A stretch of DNA of 64,000 bases from Methylobacterium sp. SyP6R (GCF_019216885.1 NZ_JAAQRC020000001.1:2834501-2898500); one strand, 5' to 3'; counted from the stretch's first letter, positions 38,858 to 48,870 are shown. Translations and numbers: made by a program. Notes: generated by a model from the letters alone, not told the origin.

Positions 38858-40237
38858 TCAGGCGGCCGCCGCGGCTGCCGGGCCCTTGATCAGGTAGCCG
38901 GTGACCGAGCGGGCCGGCACCAGGTAGCGCTCGGCCACCGCCGCGAGGCGCGAGGCCTGGACCGACTCGATCTCGGAAGGCCAGCGCCGCACCTCCTCGA
39001 TGCTCTCGCCGATGGCGAGCGCGGAGCCGAAGATGCGGGCGAGCGACGACTGGCTGTCGGAGGAATAGACCGTCTCGGCGACCAGCCGGGTCTTCGCCCG
39101 CTCGATCGCGGTGGCGGACAGGGCCTCGGAGGGGGCGCGGGCGAGCGCCCGGTCGAGGGCTTCTTCGAGCTTTTCCAGGCTCACGCCCTCCGCCGGCACG
39201 GCGTAGACCGAGAAGCGGGTGTCGTCGATCGCCGAGCCCATGTACCAGGCGCCGGCATTCACCGCGACGCCCTGCTCCAGCACCAGGCTGCGGTAGAGGT
39301 AGGAGGTCGGCCCGCCGCCCAGCACCTCGGCCAGCAGTTCGAGCGCGTGGCTCTCGCCGTCGCGGGCGGTCATGCAGGAGGGGGTGAGGTAGAGCCGCTG
39401 CAGGGTCGGCTGCTCGACCTTCGGGTCGGCGACGCTGAGCCGGCGCGCGGCGCGGGGCTCCGGCTCCCGCGGCCGCACCCGCTGCGGCCGGGCGCCGCGC
39501 GGCGCCACCACGCCGTAGGTGTCGTCGGCGAGCCGCCGGACCTCGTCGGCGGTGACGTCGCCGGCGACCACCAGGATGGCGTTCTCCGGGGTGTAGAAGC
39601 GGCGGTAATAGTCGAGGGCGTGGGTGCGGTTCAGAACCTCGATCTCGTGCATCCAGCCGATGATCGGGATGCCGTAGGGATGATGCACGAAGAGCGAGGC
39701 CGCCATCGCCTCGGAGAGCTGCGCCGCCGGGTCGGTCTCGACCCGCATGCGGCGCTCCTCCAGCACCACGTCGCGCTCGGGCGCCACCACGGCGTCGTCG
39801 AGGATCAGGCCGGTCATCCGGTCCGCCTCGAAGCTCATCATGGTCTTGAGGTTGTCGCGGGCGACGCGCTGGAAATACGCCGTGTAGTCGAAGGACGTGA
39901 AGGCGTTCTCCTGGCCGCCCAAGCTCGACACCGCCTTCGAGAAGGCGCCGACCGGGTGGGTCTCGGTGCCCTTGAACATCAGGTGCTCGAGGAAGTGGGC
40001 GATGCCGGACTGGCCGAGCGGATCGTCGGCCGAGCCGTTGCGGTACCAAACCATGTGGGTGACGACCGGCGCGCGGTGGTCGGGCACCACCACCACGTCG
40101 AGGCCGTTGTCGAGCACGAAGGACGCCACTTCGGGACCGCCCGCCTCCGCTCGGCCGAAGGGCGCCGCGTCGGTGCGCAGGGTGGCGCTGACGGGGCAGA
40201 CGAGGCCGGGGGCGGGGCGCATCCTGACTGGGGGCAT
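38858..40237 (-). CDS. M16-family zinc metallopeptidase, catalytic subunit
   Basis: 459 residues (ATG 40237; ATG 40216 is an alternative). Inverted zinc motif HFLEH in SGIAHFLEHLMFKGT near residue 72-86, followed by the conserved ENAFTSFDYTAYF and a distal glutamate region DVVLEERRMR. C-terminal M16 domain from about 215. A signal peptide is not evident, so periplasmic placement is uncertain. Together with the downstream HxxEH-less paralogue it likely makes a two-subunit peptidase. Confidence 0.93.
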   Translation of the reverse strand: MPPVRMRPAPGLVCPVSATLRTDAAPFGRAEAGGPEVASFVLDNGLDVVVVPDHRAPVVTHMVWYRNGSADDPLGQSGIAHFLEHLMFKGTETHPVGAFSKAVSSLGGQENAFTSFDYTAYFQRVARDNLKTMMSFEADRMTGLILDDAVVAPERDVVLEERRMRVETDPAAQLSEAMAASLFVHHPYGIPIIGWMHEIEVLNRTHALDYYRRFYTPENAILVVAGDVTADEVRRLADDTYGVVAPRGARPQRVRPREPEPRAARRLSVADPKVEQPTLQRLYLTPSCMTARDGESHALELLAEVLGGGPTSYLYRSLVLEQGVAVNAGAWYMGSAIDDTRFSVYAVPAEGVSLEKLEEALDRALARAPSEALSATAIERAKTRLVAETVYSSDSQSSLARIFGSALAIGESIEEVRRWPSEIESVQASRLAAVAERYLVPARSVTGYLIKGPAAAAAA

Positions 40238-40644
40238 CCTGATCTACCTTAGCCGGGCGGCCGGACGGGCCACCCGTGTTGGATCGTGAACCGGCTCACT
40301 TAAGAGAGGCTTGCGGCTCATGCGAGTCACGGGCCAGCGGGGCGTCCGAGCCGGCCGGCGGGCCGGCCACCGGGGTCGCTGGCCGTTAGAGACCCTGTTC
40401 TAGAGCATTTTGTGGCAGGGGGGACCCGAGAACTGCGGAGAAATGCACTCGACGCAGATCGGCCCCGTTATGGCTCAGATTAAGCCTGAACGGATATTCA
40501 TCCGAAGCTTGGCCCTCGCGCTGCCAGGGCGGTCCTTGCGGCAATCCGGCCCGCAGCCCTGCGGGCCAAGCGGGTCTCGACCAACGAAAACCCCGGGCCG
40601 CAGGGCGGCCCGGGGTCGAGGAACTCGCGACGATCTCGGAAACG
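40238..40644. other. intergenic region upstream of M16 operon
   Basis: 407 bp with no gene. It contains the M16-operon promoter region (near 40238-40400), a small hairpin GGCCCGCAG/CTGCGGGCC (40546-40565) and the terminator of the secreted protein gene (40584-40616). Confidence 0.55.
40584..40616 (-). terminator. intrinsic terminator of the secreted-protein gene
   Basis: On the minus strand: stem CCCCGGGCCGC / GCGGCCCGGGG with a 3-4 nt loop followed by TTTTCGTTGG. Lies about 28 bp after the stop at 40645. Confidence 0.8.
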
Positions 40645-41304
40645 TTACTGGCGCGAGCGCAGATACACGCCGGGATCGGCCTGCTCGCGGTCGCTGATCA
40701 TCCCGTTCGGACCGCGGTCGGTGCGGGCGAGCTTGCCGTTCGGCGGCTTGCGGTAACCGGTCGGCGGCTCGGTCAGCGAATCGCGGGAGGGCTCGACGTC
40801 GGGGAGGTTGGGATCCTCGTCCTTCTTGCCGGCCAGCAACTGCATCGGGTTGAGCCAGAACGACTCCTTGACGTTGTCGCCGGGCTTGTAAGTCGGCTCC
40901 GTGGTCACGCTGGCGCCCTCGCGTCGGCCGCCGCGCATCTCCTGGATCGGCAGGGTGGCGTTGTTGTCGCTCATCCGGCCGCCATAGCCGCGGGTGATCG
41001 GCTTGCGGTCCTCGGCGGCGCGCCGGTCGCGGGCGGCGGTCTCGGGATCGGTCGGCCATTGCGGGTTGGCCTCGCGCACAGCGCGGCGGTCGACCGGCGG
41101 CGGCAGGGCGGCCTTGTCCATGTGCGGCGGCAGCACCAGGGGCGCGCGCTCGCGATAGGTGATGGTCGGCCGCTCGGGCTCGATCAGGCCGATCGACGAC
41201 AGGGCGTTCTTCATCGCGACGCCTTCCTGGGCCTGCGCCCCGGAAGACAGGCTGAGCCCGGCGGCGACCGTCACCGCGGCGAGTATCGTGCGCTTGTCGA
41301 GCAT
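40645..41304 (-). CDS. exported protein of unknown function
   Basis: 219 residues from ATG 41304. Signal peptide MLDKRTILAAVTVAAGLSL... with cleavage near GAQAQE (residue ~25). The mature part is hydrophilic, rich in Pro, Arg and Asp, with no predicted membrane segment and no motif I recognise (for example DPETAARDRRAAEDRKP). It is read from its own unit between lspA and the M16 genes, all on the minus strand, and ends in a strong terminator. Likely a lineage-specific periplasmic protein. Confidence 0.78.
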   Translation of the reverse strand: MLDKRTILAAVTVAAGLSLSSGAQAQEGVAMKNALSSIGLIEPERPTITYRERAPLVLPPHMDKAALPPPVDRRAVREANPQWPTDPETAARDRRAAEDRKPITRGYGGRMSDNNATLPIQEMRGGRREGASVTTEPTYKPGDNVKESFWLNPMQLLAGKKDEDPNLPDVEPSRDSLTEPPTGYRKPPNGKLARTDRGPNGMISDREQADPGVYLRSRQ

Positions 41305-41434
41305 GCTGGCCCCTGCCTGTTCCGCCCCATGATTTACCAGCTTGGGTGGTGGCGGTTTCGGGCGAAGGTATGGCGTGGCCATCGTGAGGCGCAACGCCGG
41401 CGACCGGCGTTGCACCCGCGACACACAAGGGTTT

Positions 41435-41932
41435 TCAGGTCCTCTCGCCGGTTGCCGGGGCGCGGCGGCGCTCCAGCACCAGCCCGTCGTAGAGAAGCCC
41501 CACCACCCCGAAGACGATGCCGGCATCCGCCACGTTGAACACGTACCAGGACCAGGCCCCGGCATGGAGGTGGACGAAGTCGAACACCGCCCCGTAGGCG
41601 GCCCGGTCGATGGCGTTGCCGATCGCCCCGCCGACGATCATCCCCAGCGAGCCGGCGAGCCAGCGGCTGCCGGCCCGCGCCATCCACACCGAGAGCGCGA
41701 CCGAGGCCACCAGCGACAGCGCCACCAGCACCCAGCGCCCCAAAGCCGAATCCTGCTGGAACAGCCCGTAGGAGACGCCGCGGTTCCACACCACGATCAG
41801 CTGCGCGAAGGGCGCGAGCACCACGGGCTCGCGCAGGGGAAGATCGGCGACGAAGAGAAGGCCGAGCTTCGTCGCCTGGTCGAGGACCAGGGTGACGAGC
41901 GCGACCAGAAGGCCGAAGGGGAGGGGACGCAT
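41435..41932 (-). CDS. lspA: lipoprotein signal peptidase (signal peptidase II)
   Basis: 165 residues with four hydrophobic helices; removes signal peptides from prolipoproteins in the inner membrane. Catalytic aspartates are in [14 protein letters not shown] and in [11 protein letters not shown]. The N-terminal [14 protein letters not shown] motif is conserved. It starts 27 bp after ileS on the same strand; ileS-lspA linkage is common in bacteria. Confidence 0.95.
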   Translation of the reverse strand: MRPLPFGLLVALVTLVLDQATKLGLLFVADLPLREPVVLAPFAQLIVVWNRGVSYGLFQQDSALGRWVLVALSLVASVALSVWMARAGSRWLAGSLGMIVGGAIGNAIDRAAYGAVFDFVHLHAGAWSWYVFNVADAGIVFGVVGLLYDGLVLERRRAPATGERT

Positions 41933-41959
41933 GAGTTTTCCTCGCCCGTTCCTCGCCCC

Positions 41960-44932
41960 TTACTCGGCGGCCTTGGCGTGGAGCGCGTCCCACTCGCGCA
42001 GGGCCTGCGCGTCGCGGGGCGTCACGTCCGGATAATCCGGATCGCTGCCGACGCTGCCCAGCACCTTCCACGAGCGGGCGCATTTGCGGCCCTCGGCCAG
42101 GGCCGGCACCACCGCGACGCCCTTGACCTCGTCGAGCCGGAAGGCCTCCGCCGGACCCTCGCCGGCCTCGACCGCGATCCGCGAGGTGATGCAGACCTCG
42201 GCGAAGTCGATGCCCTCTAAGCTCGCCAGCAGGTCGGAATCGGCGACGAAGACCTTGGGCGCCGCCTCCAGGCTCGCGCCGATGCGCTTGCCCGCCCGCT
42301 CGATCTCGAGCGCCCCGGTCACCACCCGGCGCACCCGGCGGATCTTGGCCCAGCGCTTCGCCAGGGCCTCGTCGCGCCAGGCGGCGGGCGTCTCCGGCAG
42401 GGTCTCGGTATGGACCGAACCGGTCTCGGAGGGGGTGCGCGCGAGCCAGGCCTCCTCCGCCGTGAAGGCGAGGACCGGGGCGAGCCAGACCGTGACGCGC
42501 TTGAAGACCTCGTCGACCACGGTGAGCGCGGCCCGCCGGGTCTGCGACGAGATCGGGTCGCAGTAGAGCGCGTCCTTGCGCACGTCGAAGTAGAACGACG
42601 ACAGGTCGCCGGTCATGAAGCCGTTGAGCAAGGCCACGACGCGCTTCGTATCGAAGGTGCGGAAGGCGTCGCGGATCTCGGTGTCCAGCTCGGCCAGCCG
42701 GTGCAGGATGAACCGCTCCAGCTCCGGCATCTCTTCCGGGGCGACGCGGTCCTCGGGCCGGTGATGGGCGAGCGTGCCCAGCATCCAGCGCAGCGAGTTG
42801 CGCAGCTTGCGGTAGGTCTCGGAAAACGTCTTGATGATCTCCGGGCCGATGCGCAGGTCGTCGGTATAGTCCGAGGCTGCCACCCACAGGCGCAGGATGT
42901 CGGCGCCCGAGCCCTTGATCACGTCCTGCGGCGCGACGACGTTGCCCTTCGACTTCGACATCTTCTCGCCCTTGGGGTCGAGGACGAAGCCGTGGGTCAG
43001 CACCACGTCGTAGGGCGCGCGGTCGCGGGTACCGCAGGATTCGAGCAGCGAGGAGTGGAACCAGCCGCGATGCTGGTCCGAGCCCTCGAGATACATCACC
43101 GTGTCGTCGCCCCCGTCGCGGCGGCGGCGGATGCCGGCAAGGCCCGGAAACTGCTCGGGGTCGTCGAGCGTGAAGGCGTGGGTCGAGCCGGAATCGAACC
43201 ACACGTCGAGGACGTCGGTCACCTTCTCGTAGGCGGCCGGGTCGTGCTCGGGGGCGAGGAACCGGGCGCCGTCGGCGTCGGTGAACCAGGCATCCGCCCC
43301 CTCCGCCGCGAAGGCGGCGTGGATGCGGGCATTGACCGTCTCATCGCGAAGAATCTCGCCGGTCTCGCGGTGGACGAAGACCGTGATCGGCACGCCCCAG
43401 GCGCGCTGGCGCGACACCACCCAGTCCGGGCGGTTGGCGATCATGCCGGTGATGCGGTTCTGGCCCTGCGGCGGCACCCACTGGGTGACGGCGATCTCGC
43501 GGAGCGCCACGTCCCGCAGGGTCGCGCCGTTCAGGGTCTCGACCGGCTTGTCGAGGGCGATGAACCATTGCGGCGTGTTGCGGAAGATGACCGGCTTCTT
43601 CGAGCGCCAGGAATGGGGATAGCTGTGCTTGAGCGTGCCGCGGCCGACGAGCGTCCCGGCGGCGGTCAGCGCGGCGATCACCGCCTTGTTGGCGTTGCCC
43701 TTCTGGCCCTTCTCGTCGAGCACGCGGGTGCCGGTGAGGCCGGGCGCGGCTTGCGTCAGCACGCCGTCGGCATCGACCGTATAGGGGATCGCCGTCTCGA
43801 TGCCGCGCTCGCGCAAAGCCCGGCCGTTCGCCATCCAGACCTCGAAGTCCTCGCGGCCGTGGCTGGGTGCGGTGTGGACGAAGCCGGTGCCGGCCTCGTC
43901 GGTGACGTGCTCGCCCTCCAGCATCGGCACCGCATGGGCATAGCCGTCGTTCCAGCCCGCCAGCGGATGGGCCAGCGTCACGCCGGCAAGGTCTTCCGCC
44001 GAAACGTCGCTCAGTCGCTCGTAGGATTCGACCCGCGCTGCCTTGAAGACGTCGCTCGCCAGTTTGTCAGCAACAACGTAACGAACACCAGGTTGAGACC
44101 AGTTCTCTTGAGGCGCAGCAACGACACGATACAATCCGTAGGAGACTTTTTTGGAGAAGGCGACGGCCCGGTTGGCGGGGATCGTCCAGGGGGTGGTGGT
44201 CCAGATGACGACGCGAGCGCCGAGCAAGTCCGGTACCGTCTTCGACTCGACGACCGGGAAGGCGGCCCAGATCGTGTCGCTGACGTGGTCCTCGTACTCG
44301 ACCTCGGCCTCGGCGAGCGCGGTCTTCTCGACCACCGACCACATCACCGGCTTCGAGCCGCGATAGAGCTGGCCGGTGGTGGCGAAGGTCATCAGCTCGC
44401 GGGCGATCGCGGCCTCGGCCGGATAGGCCATGGTCAGGTAGGGATGGTCCCAGTCGCCGGTGACGCCGAGGCGCTTGAATTCCTCGCGCTGCACCGACAG
44501 CCAGTGCTCGGCGAAGGTCCGGCATTCGCGCCGGAACTCGACCACCGGCACGTCGTCCTTGTTGCGGCCGGCGGCGCGGTACTGCTCCTCGATCTTCCAC
44601 TCGATCGGCAGGCCGTGGCAATCCCAGCCCGGGACGTAGTTGGCGTCCTGCCCGAGCGCGCCTTGCGTGCGGACGACGATGTCCTTCAGGATCTTGTTGA
44701 GCGCGGTGCCGATATGGATGTGGCCGTTGGCATAGGGCGGGCCGTCGTGCAGCACGAATTTCGGCCGCCCGGCCGCCGCCTCGCGGATGCGGGCATAGAG
44801 GTTCGTGCGCGCCCAGCGCTCCAGGATCTCCGGCTCGCGCTGCGGCAGGCCGGCCCGCATCGGGAAGTCGGTGACCGGCAGGAACAGGGTCTCGGAATAG
44901 TCGCGCCCGGCGGCGGGTTGAGGCTCGGTCAT
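41960..44932 (-). CDS. ileS: isoleucyl-tRNA synthetase
   Basis: 990 residues, class I synthetase. HIGH motif [15 protein letters not shown] near residue 66, KMSKS motif [12 protein letters not shown] near 655, editing domain with the [12 protein letters not shown] segment between. The C-terminal zinc-binding cysteines of the E. coli enzyme are largely replaced (KCARSW and no second CxxC), as in many alphaproteobacteria. A short AT-richer stretch (44040-44110) falls within the editing domain but remains in frame. Confidence 0.97.
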   Translation of the reverse strand: MTEPQPAAGRDYSETLFLPVTDFPMRAGLPQREPEILERWARTNLYARIREAAAGRPKFVLHDGPPYANGHIHIGTALNKILKDIVVRTQGALGQDANYVPGWDCHGLPIEWKIEEQYRAAGRNKDDVPVVEFRRECRTFAEHWLSVQREEFKRLGVTGDWDHPYLTMAYPAEAAIARELMTFATTGQLYRGSKPVMWSVVEKTALAEAEVEYEDHVSDTIWAAFPVVESKTVPDLLGARVVIWTTTPWTIPANRAVAFSKKVSYGLYRVVAAPQENWSQPGVRYVVADKLASDVFKAARVESYERLSDVSAEDLAGVTLAHPLAGWNDGYAHAVPMLEGEHVTDEAGTGFVHTAPSHGREDFEVWMANGRALRERGIETAIPYTVDADGVLTQAAPGLTGTRVLDEKGQKGNANKAVIAALTAAGTLVGRGTLKHSYPHSWRSKKPVIFRNTPQWFIALDKPVETLNGATLRDVALREIAVTQWVPPQGQNRITGMIANRPDWVVSRQRAWGVPITVFVHRETGEILRDETVNARIHAAFAAEGADAWFTDADGARFLAPEHDPAAYEKVTDVLDVWFDSGSTHAFTLDDPEQFPGLAGIRRRRDGGDDTVMYLEGSDQHRGWFHSSLLESCGTRDRAPYDVVLTHGFVLDPKGEKMSKSKGNVVAPQDVIKGSGADILRLWVAASDYTDDLRIGPEIIKTFSETYRKLRNSLRWMLGTLAHHRPEDRVAPEEMPELERFILHRLAELDTEIRDAFRTFDTKRVVALLNGFMTGDLSSFYFDVRKDALYCDPISSQTRRAALTVVDEVFKRVTVWLAPVLAFTAEEAWLARTPSETGSVHTETLPETPAAWRDEALAKRWAKIRRVRRVVTGALEIERAGKRIGASLEAAPKVFVADSDLLASLEGIDFAEVCITSRIAVEAGEGPAEAFRLDEVKGVAVVPALAEGRKCARSWKVLGSVGSDPDYPDVTPRDAQALREWDALHAKAAE

Positions 44933-45227
44933 GGGGGTTCAAAGGCTCGTCTGGGGCGCGGGACGCGCAGCCCGTTGAGGGAATCGCAAGCGGCGAAACG
45001 GCAGCAACCCGGCCTTCCGCGCGGCCGCGAGCGGCCCTCAGGCGGAAGCCGGGCTCGTAATTCGCCGGATGGCGACGCAGCGCGGGTGCGATTCGGTCAT
45101 CCGGCGCTTCTAGCAGCGGCGGGCGGGCGGGGGAAGCGGGGTGATGGGGCCCCGGGCGTCCGCAGGCCGCGAGACCTCGCTTGCCGCGGAGCGGAATGCC
45201 TTTGTCGATGCCTCCGGCAGCGCCATC

Positions 45228-45494
45228 ATGACCACAATGGTCATGGAGTGCACGACGCAGGAAATTCAGCTGCGCGATACGAAGGCGACGTTGTCCGCGG
45301 TCATCGATCGCGCCCGCCAGGGCGAACCTTCGGTGATCACCCGGCACGGCCGACCCGAGGCCGTCTTGCTGAGCCATGAGGAATGGCAGCGCCTGTCGCA
45401 GATTCCTTCCTTCGGTCGGCTGCTCATGTCCGCGCCCCTGGAACCGGGGGATCTGCCCGAGCGTGACGGCGGAGTGCGGGATGTCGAGCTCTGA
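45228..45494 (+). CDS. Phd/YefM-type antitoxin
   Basis: 88 residues from ATG 45228 (ATGs at 45237 and 45243 also possible). The EIQLRDTKATLSAVIDRARQGEPSVITRHGRPEAVLLS core is the Phd/YefM DNA-binding fold. The C-terminal part (LMSAPLEPGDLPERDGGVRDVEL) is the extended toxin-binding region. It would neutralise the PIN-domain ribonuclease encoded next and repress the pair. It stands alone between ileS (divergent) and a small secreted-protein gene. Confidence 0.82.
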   Translation: MTTMVMECTTQEIQLRDTKATLSAVIDRARQGEPSVITRHGRPEAVLLSHEEWQRLSQIPSFGRLLMSAPLEPGDLPERDGGVRDVEL

Positions 45495-45497
45495 CGC

Positions 45498-45962
45498 ACG
45501 TACCTCGTCGATACCAACGTCGTGTCTGCCGGTGCTCCAACCCAGGCGGCGAGCCCATCCGACCTCGCCGCCTGGATGGATCGCAACAGTGCCGACCTGT
45601 ATCTCTCGGTCATCACCGTCGCCGAGGTCGAGGCCGGCATCGCGAAGAGCCGCGGGCAGGGCGCGCGTCGCAAGGCCGATCGGCTGGCGGAGTGGCTGAC
45701 GACGCTGCTGCATCTCTACGGCCCACGGATCGTCCCGATCGACCTCGACGTGGCGCGGCCCATCGGCAGCCTGATCGACCTGACGCTGGGGCAGGGCCGC
45801 AAGCCCGATCTGGCGGATATCGCCATCGCCGCAACGGCGCGGTGCCACGGTTGGTCGGTGCTGACCCGCAATCTCCGGCATTTCAGCCCGCTGGGTGTGC
45901 CGGCATTCGATCGGTTCGCCGCGCTGCCGTCCGGGTCGCAAGCGCGGATGCTCGACCCTTGA
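45498..45962 (+). CDS. VapC-like PIN-domain toxin without a canonical start
   Basis: The PIN reading frame runs from directly after the antitoxin TGA (same frame) to 45962. It contains the conserved YLVDTNVVSAGAPT (first active-site Asp), SVITVAEVEAGIA (Glu) and KPDLADIAIAATA (Asp residues), and ends NLRHFSPLGVPAFD-like. No ATG, GTG or TTG precedes the YLVDTN block in this frame; ACG at 45498 stands where ATG would be expected (ACG-TAC-CTC). The first usable GTG (45522) would delete the catalytic Asp. Either ACG initiates, or the toxin has been silenced by start-codon loss or a small indel. Confidence 0.7.
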   Translation, partial: TYLVDTNVVSAGAPTQAASPSDLAAWMDRNSADLYLSVITVAEVEAGIAKSRGQGARRKADRLAEWLTTLLHLYGPRIVPIDLDVARPIGSLIDLTLGQGRKPDLADIAIAATARCHGWSVLTRNLRHFSPLGVPAFDRFAALPSGSQARMLDP

Positions 45963-46084
45963 TCACCGGCACCGCGTTCATCGTGCCGATCTCCACCCGG
46001 TAAACCCCGTGCGAACGAGAAGGCCGGAACGGAGCGCGGCGTCGCGCGGTTGACGGACAGGCTCAGTGAATCCGGAGCTTTGCC

Positions 46085-46324
46085 ATGCGGATCCTGCTTC
46101 CCGCCCTCGCCCTCGCCGCGCTCCTCGCCGCCCCGGCCGTCGCCCGCGAGCTGCGCGCGCCGCCGCGGCCGGTGCCGGAGGACATCGACGCCACCGGGTC
46201 CGTCACGCCGACCGACCCGCTGCTGATCCCCGACGAGGAGAAGGGCCCGGCGCGGCGGGTGAAGCGCCCGCGCGAGCGGGGCATCGACACCGAGGCGCCG
46301 ATCCGCGAGTTCATCCCGGAATAG
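46085..46324 (+). CDS. small exported protein of unknown function
   Basis: 79 residues, ATG with GGAG 8 nt upstream. Signal peptide of about 20 residues (ILLPALALAALLAAPAVA) then a proline- and charge-rich mature part with no recognised domain (DIDATGSVTPTDPLLIPDEE). Convergent with ribF, 34 bp from its stop. Confidence 0.68.
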   Translation: MRILLPALALAALLAAPAVARELRAPPRPVPEDIDATGSVTPTDPLLIPDEEKGPARRVKRPRERGIDTEAPIREFIPE

Positions 46325-46358
46325 CCCGCGACCTCACCCCCGTTTCACCCCGGCCCGG

Positions 46359-47354
46359 TCACCCCAGCATCGAGGGCGTGCGGTCCTCGGCCAGCCTCCG
46401 CTTGGCCTCGGCGGCGTCGGCGTGCATCTGCACCACCAGGGCCTCGGCGCTGTCGAACCGCGCCTCGCCGCGGAGGAAGCCGACGAACTCGACCGCGATG
46501 CGCTCGCCGTAGAGGTCGCCGGAGAAGTCGAACAGATAGGTCTCGAGGAGCGGTGCGCCGTCGTCGAAGGTCGGGCGGCGGCCGTAGCTCGCCACGCCGT
46601 CGCAGACGCGGCCATCCGCGAGGCGGGCCCGCACCGCGTAGATGCCGTGGGCGAGCGCGCAGGCATCGAGCGCCACGTTGGCGGTCGGGAAGCCGAGGGT
46701 GCGGCCGCGCTTGTCGCCGTGACGCACCTCGCCCTCGACGAACCAGCGGTAGCCCAGCAGATGGTTGGCGGTGGCGATGTCGCCCGCCTCCAGGGCCGCC
46801 CGGATCGCACTCGACGAGACCGGCGCCTCGCCGCCGCCCGCGGCCACCGCCGGCACGATCCGACAGGCGAGGCCGTTCTCGGCGCACAGCGCCTCCAGCA
46901 TCGCGGGCGTGCCCTCGCGGCCGCGGCCGAAATGGAAATCGTGCCCGATCACCACGCCCGACAGGCCGAGCTCGCCCTTGAGGGTGTCGGCCACGAAGGC
47001 GGCGGCCCCGGTGCCGGCAAGCCTCGCGTCGAACCGGCGCACGAAGGCCCCGTCGATGCCCAAGCGGCGCAGCACCGCCAGCTTCTCGCCTTCGCCGGTG
47101 AGGCGGAACATCGCCGTATCGGGAGAGAAGAAGGCGCGGGGATGAGGCTCGAAGGTGACGACGGCGCTCGGCCGGCCGAGATCGGCCGCCATCTCGCGCA
47201 CCGCCGCGATGAGCGCGCGGTGGCCCTGGTGGATGCCGTCGAAATTCCCCAGAGCCGCGACGGCCCCGTTCAGGCCCGCCGGCACCGGCTCGCCGTCGCG
47301 ATGGACCGGGAAGGGCGACGCGACGGGGCGCGGGGCAGTCTCGTCGCGCGGCAT
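46359..47354 (-). CDS. ribF: bifunctional riboflavin kinase / FAD synthetase
   Basis: 331 residues from ATG 47354 (a TTG one codon earlier is less likely). N-terminal nucleotidyltransferase with GNFDGIHQGHRALI and the VVIGHDFHFGRGREG segment, SSSAIRAAL near 175. C-terminal flavokinase with RGRTLGFPTANV and the ETYLFDFSGDLYG segment. Makes FMN and FAD from riboflavin in the cytoplasm. It stands alone on the minus strand, divergent from cheY. Confidence 0.95.
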   Translation of the reverse strand: MPRDETAPRPVASPFPVHRDGEPVPAGLNGAVAALGNFDGIHQGHRALIAAVREMAADLGRPSAVVTFEPHPRAFFSPDTAMFRLTGEGEKLAVLRRLGIDGAFVRRFDARLAGTGAAAFVADTLKGELGLSGVVIGHDFHFGRGREGTPAMLEALCAENGLACRIVPAVAAGGGEAPVSSSAIRAALEAGDIATANHLLGYRWFVEGEVRHGDKRGRTLGFPTANVALDACALAHGIYAVRARLADGRVCDGVASYGRRPTFDDGAPLLETYLFDFSGDLYGERIAVEFVGFLRGEARFDSAEALVVQMHADAAEAKRRLAEDRTPSMLG

Positions 47355-47682
47355 CAACGGTCCTTGGCTGGCGAAGGAGGCAGGGGGCTTGCGAAGGCGG
47401 CCGGACCCTGTCGAAATCCGCTCCGTGGGTCAAGCCGCGGGGCCGAAGCCCCGCGCGCGGGAGATCGGGAGAGCCGGCGACCTGCAAGAAGGACAGAGGG
47501 GAAGGAGGCGGCTTTCTGCGCGGCGGGGATGGGTCGAGCCGGTCGTCGGCGGGTTAACCCCTTCTCAAGGGGGTGGATTTACAAGCCTAGACCAGAAGCG
47601 CCGCCCGGTGCTTCCCCTGATGATCCAAGCGGGGTTCGTCGCGCACGGGGATGCGTCGCGCCCGCGAACGGAGCCGTAAGCC
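47355..47682. other. intergenic region ribF-cheY
   Basis: 328 bp between divergent start codons; it must hold both promoters. A small inverted repeat ACCCCTT-CTC-AAGGGGG lies near 47553-47570. No gene or further structure was found. Confidence 0.5.
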
Positions 47683-48066
47683 ATGGCACTCGACCTCGGC
47701 ATGCCGATCCTCGTCGTGGATGATTACCAGACGATGGTCCGCATCATCCGCAACTTGCTGAAGCAGCTCGGCTTCGAGGACGTCGACGATGCCTCCGACG
47801 GCACCGGCGCCCTGGCGAAGCTGAAGAACAAGAAATACGGTCTCGTCATCTCCGACTGGAACATGGAGCCGATGACCGGGTACGAGCTGCTGCGCCATGT
47901 CCGGGCCGACGACGCCCTGCGCACCACGCCGTTCATCATGGTCACCGCCGAGTCGAAGACCGAGAACGTGATCGCGGCGAAGAAGGCCGGCGTGAACAAC
48001 TACATCGTGAAGCCGTTCAACGCCCAGACGCTGAAGACCAAGATCGAGGCGGTCTGCGGCGCCTGA
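47683..48066 (+). CDS. cheY: CheY-type chemotaxis response regulator
   Basis: 127 residues, a single receiver domain. Acidic pocket DD in LVVDDYQTM, phosphorylated Asp in GLVISDWNMEPMTG (near residue 59), switch Thr in FIMVTAESK, and Lys in NYIVKPFNAQ. The WNMEPMTG context matches flagellar-motor CheY proteins rather than transcription regulators. A CheZ-like gene follows 207 bp downstream, suggesting paired phosphorylation and dephosphorylation. Confidence 0.95.
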   Translation: MALDLGMPILVVDDYQTMVRIIRNLLKQLGFEDVDDASDGTGALAKLKNKKYGLVISDWNMEPMTGYELLRHVRADDALRTTPFIMVTAESKTENVIAAKKAGVNNYIVKPFNAQTLKTKIEAVCGA

Positions 48067-48273
48067 TCTCGCCGGCTCGGTGACGGGGCGGCGCCTTTCG
48101 GGCGCGGGAAGCGGGCGGCCAGGTCTGATAAGGCCAGCCGCGCCTCCCGCGCCGGATCGCCGGGCTTCGGCCTCGATGCCGCGTGTCCCGGACTGCAGCA
48201 GAAGACCCGCACCCGGAACGCCCGGTCCCGGGAGATCCGATTCGAGAACAACCCACGCGCGGGGAGGGATCAC

Positions 48274-48870
48274 GTGCTCAGGCAGATGACGGCGGGGCCG
48301 CGATCCGCCCTCAACCGACTGCTGGGAGGCCAGGAGCCCGTGGCTCGCGTGACCAAGGCCGAACCGGCGGACAGGGCGATCCCCGTGAGCGAGCTGCTCG
48401 AGATCGCCGACTACATCACCAAGCTCAAGCGGGGCATCGCCGCTTTGCGGGCCCAGGAACTGACCCGCGACCGCATCCCGATGGCGCATGACGAGCTCGG
48501 CAGCGTCGTCGCCGCCACCGCGAGCGCCACCAACCGGATCATGGAATCGGCCGAGGCGATGATGGCCATCGAGGCCAAGACCCTCCCGGAGTACCGCCGC
48601 CAGGTCGAGGCGCATATCGGCGACATCTTCGAGGCCTGCACGTTCCAGGACATTACCGGCCAGCGCATCTCCAAGGTGGTGGAGGCCTTGGGGCAACTCG
48701 AGAAGCGCCTCTCGCAATTCTCCACCGTGGTGAACGTGCGCGACGGCGAGGCCGAGCACGACCCGGAGGAAGCCCGCCGCAAGGCCCGTGCCGAGAAGCT
48801 CCTGCTCAACGGCCCGCAGCTCAAGGGGCCGGCGACCCCGCAGGACGCGATCGACGCCCTGTTCTCCTGA
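48274..48870 (+). CDS. cheZ: CheZ-like protein phosphatase
   Basis: 198 residues from a GTG with GGGGAGGGA 5 nt upstream. Long helical core ending in the CheZ active motif CTFQDITGQRISKV (catalytic Gln near residue 126), followed by a short linker and a C-terminal CheY-binding-like tail ending DAIDALFS. It would speed dephosphorylation of CheY-P from the gene just upstream. CheZ is uncommon in textbook alphaproteobacterial chemotaxis, where phosphate sinks are usual. Confidence 0.88.
   Translation: MLRQMTAGPRSALNRLLGGQEPVARVTKAEPADRAIPVSELLEIADYITKLKRGIAALRAQELTRDRIPMAHDELGSVVAATASATNRIMESAEAMMAIEAKTLPEYRRQVEAHIGDIFEACTFQDITGQRISKVVEALGQLEKRLSQFSTVVNVRDGEAEHDPEEARRKARAEKLLLNGPQLKGPATPQDAIDALFS

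Noticed and set aside
42410..45379. 989-residue frame antisense to ileS
   Set aside because: The minus strand carries an intact IleS with HIGH and KMSKS motifs; the antisense translation is compositionally biased and motif-free.
45522..45962. GTG start for the PIN toxin at 45522
   Set aside because: It would remove the first catalytic aspartate (LVDTN), so it is unlikely to be the native start even though it is the first conventional start codon in the frame.
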